Shown: positions 1-6,665 of the stretch, in pieces
Layout of the letters: each line of letters begins with the position of its first letter
Position numbering within the stretch: position 1 is the first letter of the stretch
Translations under genes and position numbers: made by a program
Origin: Fusobacteriaceae bacterium
GTDB taxonomy: Bacteria; Fusobacteriota; Fusobacteriia; Fusobacteriales; Fusobacteriaceae
Reading direction: 5' to 3'
Assembly: GCA_900764925.1 (NCBI GenBank)
Contig: CAAFPW010000093.1
Coordinates: 1-9,997, forward strand
DNA: 9,997 nucleotides
Notes under the pieces: generated by a model
The model's database searches: none
What the model saw: the letters and a program-made list of their open reading frames with translations, nothing else
What the model was told of the DNA's origin: nothing

Positions 1-1
1 T

Positions 2-210
2 ATTGTTGTGTTTGCATTAATTGTCTTTCTCTATTCTGTTGCTAATGTCCTTATTTACTTATTTGTTTGTCACACTTTCTCGCGGACAAGATATATATTA
101 CCACAGATACAAAATTTCGTCAACACTTTTTTTAAAAAAAATTTATTTTTATATAAATAATAAAGAGAGAGCTCTAAATCTCTTAGTTACTCTCCCTTTT
201 ACCTTATGAA
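2..210. other. Left-edge region without a convincing gene
   Basis: The plus-strand frame beginning at base 2 is open to a TAA at 158-160. It reads as a hydrophobic stretch of about 20 residues followed by a basic tail, so it could be the C-terminal end of a membrane protein that begins left of the window. A/T-rich DNA often gives hydrophobic readings by chance, and no motif is recognisable. A second open frame beginning with TTG at 21 has no SD before it and is probably spurious. The A/T-rich stretch at about 127-160 looks intergenic. Confidence 0.3.
163..184 (-). terminator. Possible weak terminator of manA
   Basis: On the minus strand, just past the manA stop, AAGAGA and TCTCTT can pair around a 10-base loop. 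A U-rich, A/U-only stretch follows. The stem is only 6 bp with few G-C pairs, so efficiency is doubtful. The position, about 27 bases after the stop codon, is right for a manA terminator. Confidence 0.3.
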
Positions 211-1179
211 TTATAAATATGATTTTAAAACTTCTACTTTTCCTTTTATCAATGTTTTTAATCCTGCTGGGATAAAGTATGTATCTCCTTTTTCTATTGA
301 GTAACTCTCTCCATTACAAATAATTTCTCCATCTCCATCTAAAATTGATAAAATTTTGAAATTTTTATTAGTTTCATCTTCAAACTCTCCATCAATTAGA
401 TATTTATCTACATTGAAATATTGTCCTCTTACCAATTCTTCTTTCTCTGCTCCTAAAAGAGAGATTTTTTGTCTAGTTTCATTAGTAGTAATCTGTACTT
501 TACCTTCAAAATCTATTACTTCTAAAGCCTTATCTATATGTAACTCTCTTAATTTTCCATCAACTAATCTATCAAAATCATATATTCTATAAGTTGTATC
601 AGAGTTTTGTTGTACTTCACAAATTAAAATTGATCCTTCTAAAGTTGCATGCACTACTCCTGGTAATAGATTTACAAAGTCACCCTTTTTTACCTTTACA
701 TGATTAAATAGTCCATCAAACTCTTTTTTATCTACTTTCTCCTTAAATAACTCTTTCGTTATCCCGTCTTTTATCCCTAATATAAGTGTTGCATCTTCAC
801 TTGCTTCCATTACATACCAACACTCACTCTTTCCAAATTCTCCCTCTACTCTTAGTGCATACTCATCACTTGGATGAACCTGTACTGATAATCTATCATT
901 TATATCTAAATATTTTATTAATAGTGGAAATTCTCCTTTAAATCTCTCTACTATCTCTTTCCCTAAAATCTCTTCTTTTTTTTCATTAACTAAATCTATT
1001 AAAGCTTTTCCTGCATATTTACCATTTTCAACATATGACAATCCTCCTTTATGAGAACTTACTTCCCAAGATTCTCCATAAAGATTATCATCTGGTAACT
1101 CCATATTTAAAACTGTATTAAATTTTCTTCCACCCCATACTTTTTTTACCAATGTCTTTTTAAATTTTAATGGATACAT
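211..1179 (-). CDS. manA: Mannose-6-phosphate isomerase, class I (short form)
   Basis: Zinc-dependent cytosolic enzyme that interconverts mannose-6-phosphate and fructose-6-phosphate. It lets mannose enter glycolysis, or supplies mannose-6-phosphate for GDP-mannose and envelope glycans. The 322-residue length fits the short bacterial type I form. The cupin metal site is visible: SVQVHPSDEYA at residues 98-108 (Q100, H102), GKSECWYVM at 116-124 (E119), and LLPGVVHATL at 171-180 (H177). QQNSDTTYRIYDFDR at about 190-204 carries the conserved active-site arginine (R198). The C-terminal part (about 250-322) is a second cupin-like half with IPAG at 303-306. The ATG at 1179 follows a very strong SD (AAGGAGGT, 4 bases upstream). 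It is transcribed alone, divergently from galM. I see no missing key residue. The family call is very secure; substrate preference is inferred. Confidence 0.96.
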   Translation of the reverse strand: MYPLKFKKTLVKKVWGGRKFNTVLNMELPDDNLYGESWEVSSHKGGLSYVENGKYAGKALIDLVNEKKEEILGKEIVERFKGEFPLLIKYLDINDRLSVQVHPSDEYALRVEGEFGKSECWYVMEASEDATLILGIKDGITKELFKEKVDKKEFDGLFNHVKVKKGDFVNLLPGVVHATLEGSILICEVQQNSDTTYRIYDFDRLVDGKLRELHIDKALEVIDFEGKVQITTNETRQKISLLGAEKEELVRGQYFNVDKYLIDGEFEDETNKNFKILSILDGDGEIICNGESYSIEKGDTYFIPAGLKTLIKGKVEVLKSYL

Positions 1180-1239
1180 AGTAACCTCCTTCTAAGTTTT
1201 CTTTTCTTATTTTACATCTTATTTTATTTTTTTTCTAGT

Positions 1240-1268
1240 AATAATTTTCTCTCTATTACTTTTTTCAA
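1240..1268 (-). promoter_or_regulatory. Candidate manA promoter
   Basis: On the minus strand, TTGAAA (1263-1268) lies 17 bases before ATTATT (1240-1245). The -35 is good but the -10 matches the consensus at only 3 of 6 positions. The gap is so A/T-rich that other -10 choices exist, for example TAAAAT nearer the gene. The start site is therefore uncertain. The proposed -35 lies inside the spacer of the divergent galM promoter. Confidence 0.3.
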
Positions 1269-1284
1269 GTTTATATGTTAAAAT
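1256..1284 (+). promoter_or_regulatory. Candidate galM promoter with extended -10
   Basis: TTACTT (1256-1261) is followed after 17 bases by TAAAAT (1279-1284). TG sits one base before the -10, giving an extended -10 of the TGn type. The predicted start near 1291 would leave a leader of only about 12 bases, barely including the SD, which is a reason for caution. Confidence 0.45.
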
Positions 1285-1302
1285 AATAACTGAGGTGAGA
1301 TT

Positions 1303-2343
1303 ATGGAAATAAAAGTTAAAAATTGGGGAGTTACAAAAAATAATGAAACAGTTCTTATGTATACCCTAAAAAATGAATTTATGGAAGTTGAAGTTTTAAA
1401 TTATGGAGGAGTTATTAGAAAAATATCTGTTCCAGATAAAAATGGTACTATGGAAAATGTTGTTCTCAATCTTCCAACAATAGAGGATTATGAAAAAAGA
1501 TCTCCATATTTTGGATCATTAATAGGTAGAAATGCTGGTAGAATTAGTAATGCTAGTTTTACTTTAAATGGGGAAGTTTTTAATTTAAATAAAAATTCTG
1601 GTAATAATAATCTACATGGTGGTATCAATAATTTTGGACATAAAGTTTGGAGTGTTGAAGAGATTAAAACAGAGGATTCAATAGGTCTTAAACTTACTTT
1701 AGAAAGTCCACATCTAGAAGAGGGATTTCCTGGAAATATAAAAGTTGAAGTTAAATACATCTTAAAAAATAACGAATTTCATTTAGAATATTATGGTATT
1801 AGTGATAGACCTACTTATCTAAATTTAACTAACCACACATATTTCAATCTAAGTGGAGATTTCAAAAGAGATATCACTGATGAGTATTTACAACTAGATT
1901 GTGATAATTTTATAGCAGTGGATGATACTACTCTACCTGTTGAAATAAAATCTGTTGAAAATACTGCTTTCGATTTTAGAAACAAGACTCTTTTAAGTTC
2001 ATCTCTATACTCTGAAGATGAGCAAATAAAGATTGTTAATCATGGACTTGATCATCCATTTATATTAAACCACAAAAATATTGATCCTATAGTTCTAGAA
2101 GATTCTATCTCTGGAAGAGTTTTAACAGTTGTTACTGACCAACCTGCTGTGGTTATTTATTCTGGTAACTATCTTCATGAAGTTGGAAAACTTAATGAAA
2201 ATATTGAGTGTAAAAAATATATGGGAATCTGTTTTGAAACTCAAAACTATGCTGATGCTCTAAGATTTTTACCTGACAAGGCTGTCATCACTACACCAAA
2301 TTCTCCATATATTCAAAAAACAAAATATGTATTTTCAAAATAA
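1303..2343 (+). CDS. galM: Aldose 1-epimerase (mutarotase)
   Basis: Interconverts the alpha and beta anomers of galactose, glucose and related sugars in the cytosol, feeding the Leloir pathway. At 346 residues it is full length for the family. Family landmarks are present in order: FGSLIGRNAGRI at about 70-81; NNLHGG at 102-107, with a substrate-binding histidine (H105); TNHTYFNLSG at 176-185, with the catalytic-acid histidine (H178); GLDHPF at 248-253, with the sugar-binding aspartate (D250); and GICFETQNYADA at about 308-319, with the catalytic-base glutamate (E312). The ATG at 1303 has a good SD (GAGGTGA, 4 bases upstream). It is divergent from manA and is followed after 24 bases by the split lysine-exporter genes, so it probably heads a three-gene transcript. 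No other Leloir genes (galK, galT, galE) lie in this window, but galU lies on the opposite strand further right. Confidence 0.95.
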   Translation: MEIKVKNWGVTKNNETVLMYTLKNEFMEVEVLNYGGVIRKISVPDKNGTMENVVLNLPTIEDYEKRSPYFGSLIGRNAGRISNASFTLNGEVFNLNKNSGNNNLHGGINNFGHKVWSVEEIKTEDSIGLKLTLESPHLEEGFPGNIKVEVKYILKNNEFHLEYYGISDRPTYLNLTNHTYFNLSGDFKRDITDEYLQLDCDNFIAVDDTTLPVEIKSVENTAFDFRNKTLLSSSLYSEDEQIKIVNHGLDHPFILNHKNIDPIVLEDSISGRVLTVVTDQPAVVIYSGNYLHEVGKLNENIECKKYMGICFETQNYADALRFLPDKAVITTPNSPYIQKTKYVFSK

Positions 2344-2367
2344 TTTATATTCTTAGGAGAGTGAGTT

Positions 2368-2643
2368 ATGCAGACAATACTTTTATATATTTTTATCATT
2401 TTAATAGGTTTTTTTATTGCTAAGAAAAATTTTATACCTAATAATATGAAAAGTAAAATTGGACATTTTCAAACTGCGGCTCTTTATTTTCTATTAGGAT
2501 TTATGGGTTATAAAATTGGAGCTAACGACAACATTATCAACAACCTTTCGCAATTAGGAGTGCAAGCAATTATTATTACTGCTTTTGCTATCTTATTTAG
2601 CATTTTACTCGTTTTTTTAGTATATAGAAGGGGGAGAAAATAA
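2368..2643 (+). CDS. LysO-family lysine exporter, small N-terminal subunit
   Basis: A 91-residue membrane protein with about three hydrophobic segments (roughly residues 3-18, 35-50 and 65-86) and a basic C-terminal tail (YRRGRK). By position and sequence it is the N-terminal part of a LysO (DUF340) lysine exporter, which in E. coli (YbjE) is one chain of about 300 residues. The IGFFIAKKNFIPNN and GYKIGANDN segments are echoed at the start of the next gene, which suggests an ancient duplication. The ATG has a good SD (AGGAGAG at 2355-2361), 24 bases after the galM stop. Its TAA overlaps the next ATG in the string TAATG. Separate genes for the two parts are, to my knowledge, common in other anaerobes, so this is more likely a natural two-subunit arrangement than a frameshift. 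Lysine as substrate is inferred from the family. Confidence 0.82.
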   Translation: MQTILLYIFIILIGFFIAKKNFIPNNMKSKIGHFQTAALYFLLGFMGYKIGANDNIINNLSQLGVQAIIITAFAILFSILLVFLVYRRGRK

Positions 2644-3245
2644 TGTTAGGTATAGTTATTTCTGTTTTAGTTGGAGTCTTTGGAGGATTTTTCTTCAAAA
2701 ATGATTTTATTTTAAATAATGTTGATTCATTAATAAGTTTAGGTCTCTGTCTCCTACTCTTTTTTGTAGGGATGGATATTGGAAACAATGATGATGTTTT
2801 TAAACATTTAAAGAACATCAGTAAAAAAATACTGCTTCTTCCATTTATTACTATGTTGGGATCACTTATTGGAGGAGCTGTAGCTTCCTATTTTGTAACT
2901 TTATCTTTAGGAGAAAGTGTGGCTATCTCTTCAGGAATGGGATGGTATTCATTTTCAGCTATTGAGCTTTCTAAAGTAGATGCACATCTAGGTGGAGTAG
3001 CTTTCCTATCTAATGTATTAAGAGAACTTACTGCAATTCTCTTAATTCCTTTTATTGCAAAAAAGATTGGTTCATATGAATCAGTCGCTACTGCAGGAGC
3101 TACTGCTATGGATTCTGTTCTACCTGTAATAAATAGAAGCAATCCACCTGATATTTCTATTATTGCTTTCTATTCTGGACTTGTTATTACAATGGTTGTT
3201 CCTATACTTGTACCAACTGTGATATCAATATTTTCGTTAAACTAA
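2643..3245 (+). CDS. lysO: LysO-family lysine exporter, large subunit
   Basis: An integral inner-membrane protein of 200 residues with about six hydrophobic segments. The block SGMGWYSFSAIEL (97-109), followed by GGVAFLSNVLREL (117-129), is the clearest LysO/DUF340 signature. Charged residues inside this hydrophobic region are plausible transport residues. The family exports L-lysine, and toxic lysine analogues, using the ion gradient; that role is inferred here. Residues 14-53 resemble residues 13-57 of the preceding small protein (GFF, K, FI.NN, then IG.ND). The ATG overlaps the upstream stop by one base and has its own SD (AAGGGGGAG at about 2628-2636), so both re-initiation and independent initiation are possible. 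No intrinsic terminator follows; transcription may read into the next block. Confidence 0.88.
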   Translation: MLGIVISVLVGVFGGFFFKNDFILNNVDSLISLGLCLLLFFVGMDIGNNDDVFKHLKNISKKILLLPFITMLGSLIGGAVASYFVTLSLGESVAISSGMGWYSFSAIELSKVDAHLGGVAFLSNVLRELTAILLIPFIAKKIGSYESVATAGATAMDSVLPVINRSNPPDISIIAFYSGLVITMVVPILVPTVISIFSLN

Positions 3246-3258
3246 TTTCAGAACATTT

Positions 3259-3293
3259 ATTTCTTAATAAAGTTGACAAAGTTACTAAGAAAT
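3259..3293. promoter_or_regulatory. 35-bp dyad over a promoter, candidate operator
   Basis: An interrupted inverted repeat centred on 3276. The outer arms ATTTCTTA (3259-3266) and TAAGAAAT (3286-3293) are perfect. Counting inward, 14 of 17 positions pair. The centre coincides with the TTGACA -35 box and the right arm reaches the TG of the extended -10. A protein bound here would block RNA polymerase. As RNA it would be a weak A/U hairpin without a U tract, so a terminator is unlikely. The regulator is unknown. Confidence 0.55.
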
Positions 3294-3301
3294 GATAAGA
3301 T
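3273..3301 (+). promoter_or_regulatory. Strong promoter of the small-protein/DJ-1 operon
   Basis: TTGACA (3273-3278, perfect -35) is separated by 17 bases from TAAGAT (3296-3301), with TGA directly before the -10 forming an extended -10. The predicted start is near 3308, giving a leader of about 34 bases before the ATG at 3342. This is one of the two best housekeeping promoters in the window. Confidence 0.8.
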
Positions 3302-3341
3302 AGATTATGTTAGAAATTAAAATTTTATGAGGTGAATAAAT

Positions 3342-3605
3342 ATGTCAGTATTTGAAACTTGGGAAGATAATCTATATGATTCTACATTTGATTCTATGTA
3401 TGATGCCCTTGTTGATGAGTATAAAAAAGGTCTTATCACTCTTGATGAGTTAAAGACAAATTTAGAAGAGCAACAACAAGTCCTTCTTAATGCTTTCTTT
3501 GAAGGAGAAACAAAAGCAGCTTACTGCAACGCTGTTGTAGATGCTCATCAATTTGTTATTGCATTAATTAAACAAGGAAAATTAACTGTTGAGAATAATA
3601 ACTAG
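3342..3605 (+). CDS. Small acidic protein of unknown function
   Basis: An 87-residue protein I do not recognise. It is strongly acidic (about 16 Asp/Glu against 6 Lys, no Arg) and has no signal peptide or membrane segment, so it is probably cytosolic. The N-terminal 27 residues are rich in Asp, Tyr and Phe. Residues 27-46 (YKKGLITLDELKTNLEEQQQ) look like a turn leading into a helix and faintly resemble the SHOCT type of short helical hairpin; this is not a firm match. Residues 48-80 look helical, with one cysteine (C62). Reality as a gene is supported by a strong promoter, a good SD (GAGGTGA, 6 bases before the ATG), and tight coupling to the DJ-1 gene, whose SD overlaps this stop codon. It may share a stress-related role with DJ-1, but this is only inference from co-transcription. 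Confidence 0.85.
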   Translation: MSVFETWEDNLYDSTFDSMYDALVDEYKKGLITLDELKTNLEEQQQVLLNAFFEGETKAAYCNAVVDAHQFVIALIKQGKLTVENNN

Positions 3606-3616
3606 GAGGCAAGCTT

Positions 3617-4168
3617 ATGTCTAAAAAAGTCTATGTTCTTTTAGCTGAAGGTTTTGAATTAATTGAAGCTATGACACCTGTAGATGTTTTGAGAAGAGGA
3701 GGAGCTGAGGTTGTTACAGTTTCTATCTCTGATAAAAAAGAGGTAACTTCTGCTCAAAAAGTAACTTTAAAAAGTGATACTACTATATTTGAATCTGATC
3801 TTAAAGATGGAGATATGCTTATTCTTCCTGGAGGATACCCAGGGTATGTAAATCTTGGTAATTCTTCTGAGGTAAAAAAAATCTCTAAATATTATTTTGA
3901 AAATAATAAATTTGTTGGTGCTATTTGTGGAGCTCCAACTGTATTAGCTAAAAATGGTATTTTCAAATCAAGAAAACTAACTTGTCACACTTCTGTTATA
4001 GAGGAAATGACAGAATATGAGTGTACTAAAAAAGGTACAGAGACTGATGGAAATCTAGTTACAGGTATGGGAGCAGGATTATCTTTAGATTTTGCCTTTG
4101 CTCTAGCTGAGAAAATTTTTGATGAAGAAACTATTTCAAAAATAAAAAAAGGTATGGAGCTTATTTAA
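3617..4168 (+). CDS. DJ-1/PfpI-family protein (YajL/ThiJ-like)
   Basis: A 183-residue cytosolic protein of the DJ-1 superfamily, close in length and order to human DJ-1 and E. coli YajL. The family triad is visible: E17 in the N-terminal AEGFELIEA segment, C104 in the nucleophile elbow GAICGAP (101-107), and H124 in LTCHTSV (121-127). LPGGYPGY (70-77) is the conserved glycine loop. The reactive cysteine is easily oxidised in relatives, which are tied to defence against oxidative and carbonyl stress. Glyoxalase or deglycase activity has been claimed for the family but is debated, and the older name for a thiazole-phosphate synthesis role is misleading. The SD AGGAGG (3604-3609) overlaps the stop codon of the preceding gene, implying translational coupling. 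A strong terminator follows. Family secure, reaction unknown. Confidence 0.93.
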   Translation: MSKKVYVLLAEGFELIEAMTPVDVLRRGGAEVVTVSISDKKEVTSAQKVTLKSDTTIFESDLKDGDMLILPGGYPGYVNLGNSSEVKKISKYYFENNKFVGAICGAPTVLAKNGIFKSRKLTCHTSVIEEMTEYECTKKGTETDGNLVTGMGAGLSLDFAFALAEKIFDEETISKIKKGMELI

Positions 4169-4173
4169 AAATA

Positions 4174-4209
4174 TCCCCTTTAAGAAAAATTCTTAAAGGG
4201 GAATTTTTT
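4174..4209. terminator. Bidirectional intrinsic terminator
   Basis: A perfect 13-bp stem (4174-4186 with 4190-4202), with CCCCTTTAAGAA in the left arm and an AAA loop. On the plus strand six T follow (4204-4209), ending the DJ-1 operon. On the minus strand the same stem is followed by TATTTTT, ending the converging SGNH-hydrolase transcript, whose stop codon lies right beside the stem. Confidence 0.93.
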
Positions 4210-4783
4210 ATATTAACTCATTTATTTTTTTATATAAAGGATTTTGTGTCTTAGCTTTTTTATTAAAAATACTACTGAATAAAGTATAAGCTGCCAAGGT
4301 AGAGCCTAAAGGTGAAGCATGTTTATTATCTTTAAAATATAGTATTTCATCTGGATAACTGTCAAAAAATCTCCACCATACCTCTCCAACTGGAGCTACT
4401 GATATATTTAATTTTTCTCCAACCTCTCTATATCCTATACATAACTCATTTTGTTTTTCTCTCTCCTCTTTCAAGCTCCATGTCATATAGAGAATTGGAG
4501 TTGCCCCTGAAATATTTATCCACTCTTTTAATTTTTTAGTAGAATTATATAAGACATCTTTATCAAAGCCACTTTGTAGATGTTGCAATACAACAAAATC
4601 ATAATTTCCATATAAAATATTAAATCTTGTTTGTACTTCCTTAGCATGGTAATCAAGTCCTTTATACCCTCTTGCTAACATAGTAACTTCCATCTCAATA
4701 GAGTTCTCTTGACAAATTTGTTTAAATATTTGTGGCATATCATTAAAATATGTATGACTATTTCCTATAAATAAGACTCTCAT
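4208..4783 (-). CDS. SGNH/GDSL-type hydrolase, DUF4886-like
   Basis: A 191-residue protein with the SGNH hydrolase pattern. GNSHTYF at 7-13 offers the nucleophile serine (S9). VVLQHLQSG at 64-72 sits where block III is expected. DNKHASPLG at 152-160 gives the D-x-x-H pair (D152, H155). This version, with GNSHT in place of GDSL, resembles DUF4886-type proteins. These are presumed esterases or acetyl-hydrolases of carbohydrate or lipid substrates, and the true substrate is unknown. There is no signal peptide, so action in the cytosol is likely. The ATG at 4783 has a good SD (AAGGTGAG at 4787-4794). It follows the EamA gene by 26 bases on the same strand, so the two are probably co-transcribed. 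Its stop sits next to the shared terminator. Confidence 0.82.
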   Translation of the reverse strand: MRVLFIGNSHTYFNDMPQIFKQICQENSIEMEVTMLARGYKGLDYHAKEVQTRFNILYGNYDFVVLQHLQSGFDKDVLYNSTKKLKEWINISGATPILYMTWSLKEEREKQNELCIGYREVGEKLNISVAPVGEVWWRFFDSYPDEILYFKDNKHASPLGSTLAAYTLFSSIFNKKAKTQNPLYKKINELI

Positions 4784-4809
4784 ATTCTCACCTTTTCCTC
4801 TATTTAAAA

Positions 4810-5667
4810 TTATTTTCTATTCAAAAATTCACTTAAAAAGCTTGATCCTAAAATTAATACTCCTCCAATTATTTGCAAAATACTTAACTGTTCCTTTAAA
4901 ACCACTGCTGATATAATTACAGCAAATACAGGATCAATATAACTGAGTACAGCTATGGTTTGTCCCTTTAATTTTTGTAGTGAAGAAAAATAAAGAAGAT
5001 AAGCTACTCCAGTATGAACTATTCCCAATATAAGTATATATGGGATAGAACTAGATGAAACTTTAAAAATATTATTTCCCTCTACATATAGCACATATGG
5101 CATCAATGTTATAGCAGCTGAAATCAATTGAATTACAGTTATCTCTATACTATCTATACCTTTTAAAAACTTATTCATCAAAATTACACTAGCATAAAAA
5201 CCTGCAGCTAAAAGTCCATAAGCTATTCCTATTAGATCTTTTCCCCCATTTATCCCATCTACTCCAACTATACAAAACATTCCAGCTAAAGCCATCAATA
5301 CACATAAAAACTTTGATACTGTCAACTTCTCTTTTAAAATAAATGGAGCTAATATTGTTACGAATACTGGTGCAAAATAGTAACTCAAAGTGGCATTGGA
5401 AATTGAAGTGTACTTATATCCTTGAAATAAAAATATCCAGTTCATTCCCACAGCAAATCCAGAGGGAAGAAGTAAATAAATATTATTTTTTATAGCTTCA
5501 AATGACACTTTTTTCTTTAAAAGAAAAATAGCTAAAATTAATACTAGACCCCCTATCACTCCTCTAGTTAAAGCTATTTCACTTGAAGATAACTCTATAT
5601 TTTTTACAAATAACCCTATTGTACCAAAGATTAACATAGCTGTTATATTTCTCAATTTTGCTCCCAT
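4810..5667 (-). CDS. EamA/DMT-family transporter
   Basis: A 285-residue inner-membrane protein with about ten hydrophobic helices in two five-helix halves, as in drug/metabolite transporters of the EamA type (RhaT/YdcZ-like). The ends of the two halves carry matching motifs: APVFVTILAPFILKEKLT in the first and DPVFAVIISAVVLKEQLS in the second. The substrate is unknown; relatives export amino acids, metabolites or drugs. The longer open frame starts with GTG at 5727, inside a palindrome and without an SD, and would add 20 polar residues. The ATG at 5667 is preferred because GGGGGG lies 5 bases upstream and the protein then begins directly before the first helix. It lies 98 bases after galU and just upstream of the SGNH gene. 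Confidence 0.9.
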   Translation of the reverse strand: MGAKLRNITAMLIFGTIGLFVKNIELSSSEIALTRGVIGGLVLILAIFLLKKKVSFEAIKNNIYLLLPSGFAVGMNWIFLFQGYKYTSISNATLSYYFAPVFVTILAPFILKEKLTVSKFLCVLMALAGMFCIVGVDGINGGKDLIGIAYGLLAAGFYASVILMNKFLKGIDSIEITVIQLISAAITLMPYVLYVEGNNIFKVSSSSIPYILILGIVHTGVAYLLYFSSLQKLKGQTIAVLSYIDPVFAVIISAVVLKEQLSILQIIGGVLILGSSFLSEFLNRK

Positions 5668-5672
5668 AAAAT

Positions 5673-5679
5673 CCCCCCG
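5673..5679 (-). promoter_or_regulatory. SD that fixes the EamA gene start
   Basis: On the minus strand a run of six G followed by ATTTT precedes the ATG at 5667. It is the only SD-like site near the possible starts of this frame. Confidence 0.75.
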
Positions 5680-5692
5680 TGTTTTATATTGT

Positions 5693-5745
5693 GAAGAATA
5701 AATAGAGCAAGTTAGCGAAAGCGCCACACTTGCTCTTTATTCTTC
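5693..5745. repeat. Long imperfect palindrome between galU and the EamA gene
   Basis: Arms 5693-5712 and 5728-5745 pair over 18 bp (10 + 8) with a two-base bulge at 5703-5704. The 15-base loop holds a nested GC-rich mini-hairpin (GCG-AAAG-CGC, 5715-5724). On the minus strand the inner 9-bp stem (AGAGCAAGT with ACTTGCTCT) is followed by a U-rich but interrupted stretch, so it may end or stabilise galU mRNA. No clean T tract follows the full stem. The compact shape and the GC-rich core inside very A/T-rich DNA resemble dispersed REP-like elements; only one copy is visible here. Confidence 0.75.
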
Positions 5746-5765
5746 GAATGAAAGTTATTCTTGAA

Positions 5766-6647
5766 TTATTTTAAGTTTAAATCATTTTTTAAATAGTTTA
5801 ACAGTTCTTCACCTGTTTCTTTATTTCTAAGTCCAAACTCTATATTAGCTTTTAAAAGTCCAAGTTTATTACCTATATCATATCTCTTTCCATCAAACTC
5901 ATAAGCAATTACCTTTTCTCCACCTTTTAACATCTCTAATATTGAATCAGTAAGTTGTATCTCTCCACCCTTTCCTGGTTTTTCTTTTTCAAGATATTCA
6001 AAGATTTTTGGTGTAAGTAGATATCTTCCTAAACAAGCTAATCTTGAAGGTGCTTCATCTACATTAGGTTTTTCTATAAAATCATCCATCTCCACAGTTT
6101 TTTCATCTAAGTGTTTAGTTGGTTTGACTATACCATATTTAGATACATCTTCAATTTTTACCTCTTGACATCCCACTATACTTGCTCCATATTTTTCATA
6201 TGTATCTATTAATTGTTTTGCTACTGGAGCTTCTGGATTATAAACTATATCATCTCCTAAAGCTATCACAAATGGTTCATCTCCTACAAATGGTTTAGCC
6301 TTTAAAATAGCATGCCCCAATCCTTTAGGATGATTTTGTCTAACATAACAGATATTTGCCATAGATGATATTTTTTCTACTTTCTCTAATAGTTCATCCT
6401 TTCCATCTCTTTCTAAGGTATTTTCTAGCTCATATGAAAAGTCAAAATGATCCTCTATGGAGTTTTTATTTCTACCTGTCACTATTATGATATCTTTTAT
6501 TCCAGATTCCACTAACTCTTCAACTATATATTGTAATGATGGTTTATCAACAATAACAAGCATCTCTTTTGGTTGTGCCTTTGTTGCTGGTAAAACTCTA
6601 GTTCCTAAACCAGCTGCTGGTATTACCGCCTTAGTTACTTTTCTCAT
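5766..6647 (-). CDS. galU: UTP-glucose-1-phosphate uridylyltransferase
   Basis: Makes UDP-glucose from UTP and glucose-1-phosphate in the cytosol. UDP-glucose feeds galactose metabolism, LPS or capsule glycans and glycolipids. With the ATG at 6647 the protein is 293 residues, typical of bacterial GalU. AVIPAAGLGTRVLPATKAQPKEML at about 7-30 contains the nucleotide-binding GLGTR loop and K27. ALGDDI (129-134) is the metal/UDP site. FIEKP (190-194) and KGGEIQLTD (226-234) are further GalU hallmarks. A longer frame starts at TTG 6662, but the SD GAGGGGAG (6651-6658) would then lie inside the coding region, so the ATG is preferred. It follows metG by 18 bases and is probably co-transcribed with it. 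Confidence 0.96.
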   Translation of the reverse strand: MRKVTKAVIPAAGLGTRVLPATKAQPKEMLVIVDKPSLQYIVEELVESGIKDIIIVTGRNKNSIEDHFDFSYELENTLERDGKDELLEKVEKISSMANICYVRQNHPKGLGHAILKAKPFVGDEPFVIALGDDIVYNPEAPVAKQLIDTYEKYGASIVGCQEVKIEDVSKYGIVKPTKHLDEKTVEMDDFIEKPNVDEAPSRLACLGRYLLTPKIFEYLEKEKPGKGGEIQLTDSILEMLKGGEKVIAYEFDGKRYDIGNKLGLLKANIEFGLRNKETGEELLNYLKNDLNLK

Positions 6648-6650
6648 AAT

Positions 6651-6658
6651 CTCCCCTC
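6651..6658 (-). promoter_or_regulatory. SD that fixes the galU start
   Basis: GAGGGGAG lies three bases before the ATG at 6647. It lies downstream of the alternative TTG at 6662, which has no convincing SD. Confidence 0.8.
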
Positions 6659-6665
6659 TCAATAC

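Noticed and set aside
21..209. 62-residue plus-strand reading starting with TTG at 21
   Set aside because: No SD, no recognisable motif, a poor start, and a tail that runs into the probable terminator region of manA.
2641..2645. Frameshift or sequencing error joining the two LysO genes
   Set aside because: The second gene has its own SD and ATG, and its N-terminus resembles an independent start with a complete helix, so two genes are more likely.
2597..2818. Minus-strand open frame across the LysO genes
   Set aside because: It is the shadow of well-supported membrane-protein genes on the plus strand and has no SD or family resemblance. Other open frames opposite manA, galM, metG, galU, the acyltransferase gene and ahpC were rejected for the same reason.
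3259..3293. Intrinsic terminator of the LysO transcript
   Set aside because: The dyad is A/T-rich, with a long mismatched centre, and no T tract follows on the plus strand; an operator fits better.
5668..5727. Longer EamA protein starting with GTG at 5727
   Set aside because: It begins inside the palindrome, lacks an SD, adds a polar 20-residue leader, and skips the strong GGGGGG site before the ATG at 5667.
6648..6662. galU start at TTG 6662
   Set aside because: The only SD lies downstream of it and immediately before the ATG at 6647, which gives the usual GalU N-terminus.
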